Positions 8,631 to 16,172 of a stretch of DNA of 26,150 bases are shown here, in pieces. The notes below the pieces were generated by a model that saw nothing but the letters and a program-made list of their open reading frames with translations, had not been told where the DNA came from and made no database searches. This stretch comes from Chara braunii. Lineage: Eukaryota > Streptophyta > Charophyceae > Charales > Characeae. Location of the stretch: the NCBI GenBank assembly GCA_003427395.1, contig BFEA01000325.1, forward strand, positions 1,266,953 to 1,293,102, given 5' to 3'. Both the position numbers and the translations under genes were made by a program. Each line of letters begins with the position of its first letter. Within the stretch, counting starts at the first letter, position 1.

Positions 8631-8706
8631 GGAGTCAATCCAGCCGCAGGTTCCCCTGTGGCTACCTTGTTACGACTTCACCTCAGTCACTGATTCTACC
8701 GTGATA
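8631..8706 (-). rRNA. rrn18: 3' end of mitochondrial-type small-subunit rRNA (NUMT fragment)
   Basis: The minus strand contains GTGAAGTCGTAACAAGGTAG, then CC, then AGGGGAACCTGCGGCTGGAT. The GTCGTAACAAGGTAGCC block is the universal bacterial/organellar SSU 3' end, and GGGGAACCTGCGGCTGGATTGA is the plant mitochondrial version; plastid and nuclear genes differ here. Upstream TATCACGGTAG fits the same gene. Only the last ~76 nt are clear, so this is a transferred fragment and not a working gene. The TE-rich context makes nuclear location likely. Confidence 0.85.
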
Positions 8707-8720
8707 GTCTCTATGATGCT

Positions 8721-8738
8721 AAAACCCTAAACCCTAGG
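8721..8738. repeat. Interstitial telomere-like heptamers
   Basis: AAAACCCTAAACCCTAGG holds two CCCTAAA-type units just outside the recognisable rrn18 fragment. A similar pair lies at 8242-8256 on the other side. Confidence 0.7.
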
Positions 8739-8896
8739 CTCCCAGTGGCTGTAGGTACTATCAGTTATGGGCTTATTCTAGTTCTGGTGCTCCCTCTGCT
8801 GTGCTTCCCCCAGAATCTACAGTTCCGGGGGGTCCTTTTGTATTCCTTCCCCTATTCCAACTGCCTACCATACATGGATCCTGGTGCTCTTCTATT

Positions 8897-8974
8897 AAGT
8901 GCAATTTGAACCTTGTTTTGGCCCCAACTGTAATTACAAAATGTTTTTGTGACTCCCGCATAGATACCCCCCCC
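8897..8974 (-). repeat. Dispersed repeat, reverse copy
   Basis: AAGTGCAATTTGAAC, GTTTTGGCCC, TGTTTTTGTGACTCCCGCAT and a C-run are the reverse complement, in order, of the repeat at 5780-5859. Confidence 0.7.
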
Positions 8975-9115
8975 TTTTTTTTTTTTTAACTTCATGTGCG
9001 GGGAGGCCCACTTAACGAGGTGATAAGAACATCCCTGTTACGTGAGTTCCACGCTGAAGGATCCATCTATTGGTGGGGAGCTCCACCTGCTGGAAGTCGC
9101 GTCCAGCATCGCTAT
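8975..9115 (-). repeat. Poly-T-headed dispersed repeat, copy 1
   Basis: A T-run (8975-8987) is followed by GAGGTGATAAGAACATCCC and then CCATCTATTGGTGGGGAGC, CACCTGCTGGAA and GTCCAGC. The same order of words follows the T-run at 9759. On the minus strand this fits a retroposon with a poly(A) tail. Confidence 0.6.
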
Positions 9116-9166
9116 CCATTGCTGGTTGTAAGTTTTTGTATGTCGTATCCGAGCAGTGTGTAACAC

Positions 9167-9232
9167 CTGATCATCACTAGTAGTATGAGCGCGAGTCAGC
9201 AAACTCGCGCTCATCCTACTAGTGATGATCAG
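9167..9232. repeat. 66-bp near-perfect palindrome
   Basis: A 30-bp arm (9167-9196, beginning CTGATCATCACTAGTAG) and its reverse complement (9203-9232) differ at one position and flank a 6-base loop (CAGCAA). As DNA it could form a cruciform; as RNA, a long hairpin. Confidence 0.95.
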
Positions 9233-9270
9233 CTGTTTTCATTATTCCAGGTGCTAATGTCTTGACACAC

Positions 9271-9383
9271 TGAGGGCATACTCGCAGTGACATTTTCCTA
9301 GATTTATCTGACCGCAATTACGGCCGCCGGCCGGAGTTTGGACGAATCCGTCTGCAATCGCATCCAGTGTGAATATGCCCCGA
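9271..9383. mobile_element. Candidate third foldback/MITE family
   Basis: TGAGGGCATACTCGCAGTG at the left opposes CAGTGTGAATATGCCCCGA at the right (imperfect inverted ends). The internal ATCTGACCGCAATTACG resembles ATTTGACCACAATTACG at 12479-12495, which precedes a GTGTGAGTATACCCT end. Two partial relatives suggest a small family. Confidence 0.45.
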
Positions 9384-9501
9384 GAAGTATTCCCTCTTCC
9401 CACCTGGTAGTGTCTTCTGAGTACAATCCTGGGAAAAGGGCACCTTCACGGAACGTGAAGCAATAGGGGTGGTAGGTGGTCAGCGGGGTTGGGTAGTGGG
9501 G

Positions 9502-9582
9502 GGGGGTCTTCTCCCTAATAGAATACAGTGGTTGTTACCGTATTAAGACTGAAAGTTGGCCAAAATACAGGCATAATGACCG
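9502..9582. mobile_element. 109-bp foldback MITE, right-truncated copy
   Basis: TTCTCCCTAATAGAATACAG, TTAAGACTGAAAG and GGCATAATGACCGCAT match the family up to the start of the right arm. There the copy stops against a TTC microsatellite. Confidence 0.7.
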
Positions 9583-9583
9583 C

Positions 9584-9616
9584 ATCTTCTTCTTCTTCTT
9601 CTTCTTTTCTTTTTTG
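9584..9616. repeat. (TTC)n microsatellite
   Basis: TTC repeats followed by T-rich sequence, abutting the truncated MITE. Confidence 0.85.
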
Positions 9617-9758
9617 GAAACAAACGTGGCAGTTTCACACTCTCAGTTTCGAAAGGACAAAAAGAACATGTGTGGGCAACAAAATTGGGTGCGGAGTTCG
9701 ACACGGGTGATATCAGCAAAAATGGCTGTGACCCTCCTGTGATCTAGTTGCCCTTTCC

Positions 9759-9918
9759 TTTTTTTTTTTTTTTTTTTTTTTTGGTTTAAACATCGCTGCG
9801 TCATGGATCATGCTAATGGAGGTGATAGGAGTATCCCCCATTAGCAGACCAAGTTTTGGATGGCTCCATCTATTGGTGGGGAGCGGCACCTGCTGGAAAG
9901 CAGGTCCAGCGTCCCTTC
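9759..9918 (-). repeat. Poly-T-headed dispersed repeat, copy 2
   Basis: A T-run at 9759-9782 then GGAGGTGATAGGAGTATCCC, CCATCTATTGGTGGGGAGCG and CACCTGCTGGAAAGC, the same order as at 8975-9115. Probably the 3' end of a minus-strand retroposon. No clear TSD was found. Confidence 0.6.
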
Positions 9919-10289
9919 TTACACTTTATTTAAATTTGAGCCAATCACAGATGCCCTTGGGGAAGTTCTGCTCCATATTACCGGGGGATAAACCCCGATA
10001 TTAGTCCTTTCCTACGAGTTTCCCCTGCAGATCCCTGCAGTCAGTAGGCCCTTTTGGCAGCATTTGTTAGATCCTCATGTCTGATAGCCCCCTGTCCGTT
10101 TGGATGTCATCAGCACTGATTCCTTGACCCTGCTGTCCGGTATCACCCGATCCCTTATCCACCCGCCCTATTTTCCTTACCTTTGTACTCTGCACTTTGT
10201 TGTAGTGCACTTTTCACTGCTATCCCCCTGTTTTCTACCTTTTCCCCTCAGTCCCTTCAGGCACTTTAGGCCCTACAGCACCCGCAGTC
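9919..10289. other. Pyrimidine-rich spacer, no gene seen
   Basis: C/T-rich sequence without recognisable motifs. Confidence 0.45.
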
Positions 10290-10425
10290 TTGCCCTTTCC
10301 AAACTCTGCGTGCGAGTTTGTTGCCCTTTTTGAACTCGGGGCGCGGGTAAAAATGCTTTTGTTGCCCTTTCAAACTCGGAACGCGAGTTTGTTGCCCGCA
10401 TGTGATTTGTTGCCCTTTTCAAACT
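10290..10425. repeat. TTGCCCTTT / AAACTCG irregular tandem repeat
   Basis: TTGCCC(TTT) recurs near 10290, 10321, 10362, 10392 and 10410, and the units carry (A)AACTC followed by a GCG-rich centre. One unit holds an internal palindrome, AAACTCGGAACGCGAGTTT. Unit spacing varies. Confidence 0.7.
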
Positions 10426-10679
10426 TGTTGTGCCACAACTGAACTCACCCCTTTTATCTTTAACTTTCCCTCGATTTTTTCCTCCACGCTATCTACTGGC
10501 GATCTCCCATTTCTATGGACAAGTCTAACCACAACTCCGATGATGGACAGCTAAGGGCTACCAGCAGGAAACAACTCTTGTATAGTGACTGCTTGGAATA
10601 GGATGCTTGGGGTCATGGGTTGAGTCAACTTGAATGGCCAATAAGTACTCCCGAAATTATCCCAGCCTACTTATCCCCT
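10426..10679. other. Spacer, nothing recognised
   Basis: No motif, RNA or clear repeat on either strand. Confidence 0.4.
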
Positions 10680-10912
10680 CACGGTTGAATCTATCCCCTT
10701 AGGGTTGAGTCTAACCCCTGTTGCGGCTGGAGTGGGATCCCAACAGACCGTACCAATACCCACTAGGGGGGGTGAGCTAACTATCTCAGGTGGTGAAACC
10801 CGATGTGCACCACAGGGGCTACAGCGAGCGGAGTGGATGGCGCGGGGAATTGAACCCACGACCTCCTGGATATCACTTATGTGCTCAACCAGCTGAGCTA
10901 GGACGCTGGTCC
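10680..10912 (-). mobile_element. tRNA-headed SINE candidate, minus strand
   Basis: On the minus strand an A-box TAGCTCAGCTGG (10889-10900) and B-box GGTTCAATTCC (10846-10856) are correctly spaced, and a D-stem GCTC/GAGC is intact. The acceptor and T stems do not pair fully, and unrelated sequence continues downstream, so a SINE or tRNA pseudogene is more likely than a tRNA gene. It abuts a 109-bp MITE fragment at 10913. The 3' limit is uncertain. Confidence 0.5.
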
Positions 10913-10948
10913 CCGTAATGATCGTATGTTCTCTTCGGGGGAAGGCAG
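10913..10948. mobile_element. 109-bp foldback MITE, right-end fragment
   Basis: CGTAATGATCGTATG then CTCTTCGGGGGAAGGCAGT matches only the right arm of the family. It starts immediately at the SINE head. Confidence 0.6.
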
Positions 10949-12040
10949 TTGATATGTCCCAAAGAGTATATCGTTACTGGCACTGGCACTCAGAGCATAG
11001 TCACATTCGTAGGATATTCATATGTAATGACCTGCCAACACGGACTGAGACACACAGCTGATTTCTGAGTTTTGCTCATGGAATGTATGCCTTGCTGAGT
11101 TTCCCGCCTGTTGCTGAGTTTTCTAAGTCTGTGTGTGTGCGTGCTTGCTGGTCTGCATGCCTGTCTGAGTGCTTGTCGGCTTGAGTGTGTGTGTGACCCA
11201 CAAGGGCACTTGTTCGTTCAGAAGGCCCGAAGGGCCGGTATTTACCTGTGGCTGGGACATTGAGGGTTGCAGCGGGGAAAACACTCAAGTGGCGGGGAAA
11301 GAGGCCCGCGACACTTAGAGCAGCGGAAACCACTCAAGTAGCAGGTAGGCTGGTACCACACCAAGTAGCGGTAGATGTGCCGGGTACTCTAGGCAGAGCA
11401 GAAGAAGACAAAAGTTGGCATTTTTAGAGGCCCAGTAGTTGTAGGCTAGGTCTAGGCGGGTACCAGTCCAACCAGTCTGAGTCTAGGGCCTGTAGGGGCA
11501 ATATCCGAGTCTGCAATGATGTTTCCCTCCGAAAGGGAGGAGGTACCGGTCGCTTGGAGGCCGCGCGGCCTAGGAAGTCACTCGCCAAGAGGCAAGCATG
11601 CCGCTATATCTCCAGGAGGAGCGAAGTGCTCCTCCTCATTGTCGGTGTGCAAGTTTGGCGACACACTGGTTGGAGCGCCGGCTTGAGCAGCGCTAGCAAT
11701 CAGCGCAGCGCTGCTGGGGAGGAAGCAAGGACAGAGAGAGGGGGGCAAGGACGAGGAAGAGGGAGCGCACCAGAGGTACTTACCTGGATACGGTCGATGC
11801 CATCTTCATCACCTTGGCAAGCGCTGCATCTGGAAGGCCCCAGTTGGGGTAGAGCTACACCAAGTAGCTTCGAGGCAGAGTCAGGCATGGCGGCCTGAGC
11901 TAGAGCAGCCATAGCTGCTTTGTGTTGTCCTTTGCTCAGCAGGGCGGTAGTCCGCCATAGCCTCGGCCGTGGAAGAACGAGGAAGAAGGGTGGCCATGGC
12001 TATGGTGGACCTCATGTGATACCTGCAGTAGAAGAGGGAT
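10949..12040. other. GC-rich unclassified region with stem-loops
   Basis: No protein family is recognised. Four perfect short stem-loops occur: 11224-11236, 11526-11540, 11614-11636 and 11686-11715. On the minus strand CAGGTAAGT, a consensus splice donor, lies at about 11778-11786 after an open frame; its significance is unknown. An LTR leader or a host gene fragment are both possible. Confidence 0.35.
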
Positions 12041-12518
12041 TCGGACATTGATTCTGGTTCAGCCTTTCAACATTATTATTATTATTTCTTGTTTGAATAA
12101 GAGGGGAGGAGATAAGGAGGAGGAGAGTGTTGGTGAAGAAGACGGGAATTCTCATTGGTCTTTGCTGGTGCACATCTTCTTCTTCTTCTTTCTTCCATCT
12201 TCTTCTCCTTCTTCTTTCCCTCTCTCTCCTCTCAAGTTCATTCATTTCTTTTTGCAATTGGACGGCATTGTGTGTTTTATTTTCATTTTTTTATTTTTTT
12301 TTATTTTTTTAATGCCCTTGTGCAAGGTCTCTATCCCAGTGGTGGTAAGAGAACCACCGGGATTGAGGCTTTGTCGACGGACCTGTCCATCTATTGGTGT
12401 ACTTTCTCATGAATGTCAATTGGCCAGGATCATAACACATATACGTATCTGACTACAGTAACAGAGGGTCCTGAGTGTATTTGACCACAATTACGTCCAA
12501 AGAGCAATTGAAAAAGTT
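12041..12518. other. Microsatellite-rich spacer
   Basis: ATT repeats (about 12073-12087), TTC/CTT repeats (12176-12230) and T/A-runs (12283-12310). ATTTGACCACAATTACG at 12479-12495 links to the foldback element at 9271. No gene is seen. Confidence 0.5.
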
Positions 12519-12586
12519 AGTGTGAGTATACCCTAAAAAAAAAACAAAAAACAAAAAAACAAAAAAACAAAGTGTGAGTATACCCT
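12519..12586 (+). mobile_element. Poly(A)-only insertion with 16-bp TSD
   Basis: AGTGTGAGTATACCCT occurs at 12519-12534 and again at 12571-12586. The 36 bases between are only A with single C interruptions. This fits a LINE-machinery insertion so truncated that only the tail entered. A tandem duplication around an A-tract is the alternative. Confidence 0.75.
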
Positions 12587-12629
12587 CGTTCGTTTGGCTC
12601 TAATGCCCACCCATAACACTCTCCTGCAG

Positions 12630-12979
12630 GGTTACCTACCCCGTACCTCCTACGGGTGCCTAAACTTGAACGCGTAGGGATGTACCATCATTATGGTTCA
12701 CCTATAACTTGCCAGTGTGTCTTTGGAAGGATAGATGGTGTGTAGGGAAGTGTGTGCAAGGCTGTCTCTTGTGCAGTACCTGTGATGAGGGAGCAATAGG
12801 ATGTGTGACACTTGTTCCGGATCGTGTGATGGGTCAAGACCTGTGGGACATGGTGGCAGTAAATGTGGGACACCGTCTAGTACGAGGAAGAAGGGGAAAT
12901 GACCGTACTACGGAATCAGCCTATGGTACTTGGAGGGGAAGAGCAGGTTCACATATGACCGTCTTCCCCCGAACAACAC
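12630..12979. repeat. 350-bp dispersed repeat, copy 1 (ends at gap)
   Basis: Aligns without gaps to 25801-26150 (offset 13171) with about five mismatches. Upstream flanks differ, so the left boundary is near GGTTACCTACC. The last ~22 bases (GACCGTCTTCCCCCGAAC and on) resemble the left end of the 109-bp foldback family. No coding content is recognised. Confidence 0.95.
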
Positions 12980-13869
12980 NNNNNNNNNNNNNNNNNNNNN
13001 NNNNNNNNNNNNNNNNNNNNNNNNNNNNNNNNNNNNNNNNNNNNNNNNNNNNNNNNNNNNNNNNNNNNNNNNNNNNNNNNNNNNNNNNNNNNNNNNNNNN
13101 NNNNNNNNNNNNNNNNNNNNNNNNNNNNNNNNNNNNNNNNNNNNNNNNNNNNNNNNNNNNNNNNNNNNNNNNNNNNNNNNNNNNNNNNNNNNNNNNNNNN
13201 NNNNNNNNNNNNNNNNNNNNNNNNNNNNNNNNNNNNNNNNNNNNNNNNNNNNNNNNNNNNNNNNNNNNNNNNNNNNNNNNNNNNNNNNNNNNNNNNNNNN
13301 NNNNNNNNNNNNNNNNNNNNNNNNNNNNNNNNNNNNNNNNNNNNNNNNNNNNNNNNNNNNNNNNNNNNNNNNNNNNNNNNNNNNNNNNNNNNNNNNNNNN
13401 NNNNNNNNNNNNNNNNNNNNNNNNNNNNNNNNNNNNNNNNNNNNNNNNNNNNNNNNNNNNNNNNNNNNNNNNNNNNNNNNNNNNNNNNNNNNNNNNNNNN
13501 NNNNNNNNNNNNNNNNNNNNNNNNNNNNNNNNNNNNNNNNNNNNNNNNNNNNNNNNNNNNNNNNNNNNNNNNNNNNNNNNNNNNNNNNNNNNNNNNNNNN
13601 NNNNNNNNNNNNNNNNNNNNNNNNNNNNNNNNNNNNNNNNNNNNNNNNNNNNNNNNNNNNNNNNNNNNNNNNNNNNNNNNNNNNNNNNNNNNNNNNNNNN
13701 NNNNNNNNNNNNNNNNNNNNNNNNNNNNNNNNNNNNNNNNNNNNNNNNNNNNNNNNNNNNNNNNNNNNNNNNNNNNNNNNNNNNNNNNNNNNNNNNNNNN
13801 NNNNNNNNNNNNNNNNNNNNNNNNNNNNNNNNNNNNNNNNNNNNNNNNNNNNNNNNNNNNNNNNNNNNN
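12980..13869. other. Assembly gap (890 N)
   Basis: Unresolved bases. Long open frames crossing it are artefacts. Confidence 1.
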
Positions 13870-13896
13870 AAGTTAGGATCACCACCTTGGACCTCT

Positions 13897-14045
13897 TCCC
13901 ACTAGCAGCGCTGAGTTTCCTCAACTTCTGAATCTGGACGTGTTTGTGGAGATGTGCAGAGAAGCGCGTTGAGTTTCCTCAACCGCACCTCTCCACAAAC
14001 ACGTCCAGATTCGGAAGTTGAGGAAACTCAGCGCTGCTAGTGGGA
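13897..14045. mobile_element. Foldback element, TCCCACTAGCA family, copy 2
   Basis: Long inverted arms: TCCCACTAGCAGCGCTGAG then TTTCCTCAACTTC on the left is matched exactly by its reverse complement on the right. The arms continue through AATC(T)GGACGTGTTTGTGGAG to a centre holding a small secondary hairpin (GTTGAGTTTCCTCAAC). It lies 27 bp after the gap. Confidence 0.9.
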
Positions 14046-14070
14046 CAAGGCCCTATGCACGACATATTAC

Positions 14071-14179
14071 TACCGTCTTCACCCGAATAGAACACCAGGT
14101 CGTTATAGCCGTATTTGGGGCAACTTTCAGTCTAGATGCAGCCATAATGACCGGGCATTCTATTCCGGTGAAGACAGTA
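14071..14179. mobile_element. 109-bp foldback MITE, copy 4
   Basis: TACCGTCTTCACCCGAATAG at the left opposes CTATTCCGGTGAAGACAGTA at the right. Length is again 109 bp, with TA at both ends. Confidence 0.85.
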
Positions 14180-14286
14180 GCAATTCCACTGCAGGTTTTT
14201 GGCAGAAGAATCTCAAGTCCAACTGTACAAGGGCTTTCTTCTCCTTTTTTCCCCACTTTAATTTGAAAGCAAGAAAAGAATGAGAA

Positions 14287-14783
14287 TGAAACGGTATCCA
14301 CCTGTTAGCAATAGCGAATGCAGATCCCAGGGCTCGATAGTTCTTACCTTACCTGTGTACAGTACTGGTGTCGACCGAGAGTTGAACCCGTGAACTGTGT
14401 ATTCGCAACAGTTGGTAGGCTGTCGTAGGTCCGTAGGTTGTAGGGGTTCGATCTGTAGACCTGTCAGATAGAGGTCTTAGGGAGTTCTCGAAGTCGTAGC
14501 TGTAGCTCTTTTGAAAGCTCAAGTTCGTAGCTGCTAGAATCCTGAAAGGTCAAGGTCGTAGCTGCCACAGTGTCGAAGGGCCAAGTCCACAGACTTCCGG
14601 AAGGTCCGAAAGTGGGCCTTCCAACGTTGCTCACAGCAGACTGGAGGCAAGTGGGCAAGTGGTGAAGTCCACCCTTGCTGAGTCAGCAGTACCTGTCCCA
14701 GTCAGTCCTAGTCCAGTCAAGGAAGTACCGTGTGCGGTGTATGGGACTGTGTGCACCAAGGGCATGGGAAAGGGGTACAGACA
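14287..14783 (+). mobile_element. Truncated LTR, same family as 4414 and 22801
   Basis: Begins TGAAACGGTATCCACC and follows the other LTRs through the 31-bp repeat zone (about two units) to GGCATGGGAAAGGGGTACAG. It then departs just before the point where the other copies carry the TATA box. No right terminus was found downstream, so promoter and R/U5 are missing. Confidence 0.85.
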
Positions 14784-14798
14784 GTAAAACTACGGTCG

Positions 14799-14834
14799 GC
14801 GGGGCGCAGCGCTCCCGGTAGCGCTGCGCCCCGC
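14799..14834. repeat. 36-bp GC hairpin, 15-bp perfect arms
   Basis: GCGGGGCGCAGCGCT (14799-14813), loop CCCGGT, then AGCGCTGCGCCCCGC (14820-14834). Very stable as DNA or RNA. It lies at the breakpoint of the truncated LTR. Confidence 0.95.
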
Positions 14835-15370
14835 TATCCTCCTGGTCGCGGACGCGATGTCCTGGTGGTGCCAGTGCTGCGATGGGCCAGCGCTGCTACG
14901 TTGAGCAGAGTGCTGCTATGAGGCAGGAGCACTGGTTGCCAGCAGGGCGAGCCACGCGGTGGGGCGAGCATTAGGTGTCACGAGGCAGCCGAGCAATGAG
15001 GGCGTTGGTGGCCTAGGGAGGTGGAAGCTGAGTGCAGCAGCTTTACAACACTTGCGCAGCGGCGAGCGAGTGGGACTAAGCGGTGATCATGGTTGATAGA
15101 GCGGGGAGAGAGGAGTGAGTCCTTAGTTTTGTCTTGTGCTGAACTCCTGGCGTCGCAGGCTGGCGCGGGCAGTGAGGGGGTGTTGGTGCTGCTCTGACGG
15201 TGGTGCGAACTTTCAGGCGTCCGTATCTTCTCTATGTTTGAAGATGCTTGGCTTCATAAGGTGAAACTTTCTCTACGACTCAGTTGACTTTCAGCCTCAG
15301 CATCCTGGTGGTTTTCTTGACGACCTATTACTCGTAGACGGGACGTGCGACAACAACGGTAATTTTCATT
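14835..15370. other. GC-rich unclassified region
   Basis: Rich in GCGAGC/GCAG words, with no recognised protein or RNA. Could be the remains of another LTR leader (inference). Confidence 0.35.
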
Positions 15371-15450
15371 ATCTTCATCTTCAACATTATCATCATCATC
15401 GACGAGATCAGCATAGTCATCTTCACATCATCATCATCATCACATCATCA

Positions 15451-15504
<54 letters not shown>

Positions 15505-15520
15505 TGTCATCATCATCTGA
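15371..15520. repeat. (ATC)n microsatellite
   Basis: Long CATCAT runs with TTC/ATT interruptions, preceded by TAATTTTCATTATC. That word also precedes the ATC tail near 18955, hinting at another LINE-tail remnant. Confidence 0.9.
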
Positions 15521-16172
15521 CATGAGTGACTCCACTCTCCTCATCTGATCACTCCTACTTCTTTCTTCTCCTCTTTTTTCCTCCTCCTTCCCCCTCTCCT
15601 CTTTCTCTGCCTACTCTCTCCATCCATTCCTCGTCCCTTTTCGCTGTCTGATGCTCTGCGCTCTGGTCTTCCCATTTTAGGGAGAGAGACGGGAGAAGTG
15701 GGGCTATTTTCATGATTTTTCCAATCAATCTTAAAATCAATCTTATCATCAACTAAATAACATCTTAATAATATTCTAATCATCAATCTAACCATTAATT
15801 TCATCATCTCAGTACCATCCCATTTACGAACCTAACTACTTTTCTATAACTAATAATCCTAACTAAAGTCTCAAACATTCCTGATCTTTCTTATCTCCAA
15901 AACCTGAATTTCTTGTCTAACTAACATAAAAGGTATTTTTATATACCTAAAATTCCAGGCGAAAATCTCTAATTGATGTACCTTTTTTTTGTTTTTTAAT
16001 CATGTTTATCTACTCTCAAGTCCTACTACCAAAAACTTAGTCATAAATTACTCTTTGGCTTTTTTACTATTTGACTAATTCTTTTCTCATATGGGAGGGG
16101 CATAAATGCTCCTTCCTACATTCGTAATTTTATCTCACATTTTAGAAAAATAGGTTGAGTTTGTCGTAAGGG
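15521..16172. other. AT- and pyrimidine-rich spacer
   Basis: No gene is recognised. Composition changes to AT-rich with many TAA/CTAA words. It could contain the decayed 5' part of the adjacent LINE, but no endonuclease motif was found. Confidence 0.45.

Noticed and set aside
8631-8706. Plastid 16S or nuclear 18S rRNA
   Set aside because: The GGGGAACCTGCGGCTGGATTGA ending matches the plant mitochondrial form; plastid has CTGGAAGGTGCGG and nuclear has GGTTTCCGTAGG at these places.
10846-10912. Functional tRNA gene on the minus strand
   Set aside because: A and B boxes and D stem are good, but acceptor and T stems do not pair, so a SINE or pseudogene is favoured.
12709-13931. Long open frames (up to 398 codons) across the gap
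   Set aside because: Most of their length is N; only short ends are real sequence.
15371-15520. Regularly spaced repeats as a CRISPR array
   Set aside because: It is a plain ATC microsatellite without spacers, in a eukaryotic context.
15541-15807. 88-codon minus-strand basic, Glu/Lys/Arg-rich frame
   Set aside because: Low-complexity translation of pyrimidine-rich DNA; no family resemblance.
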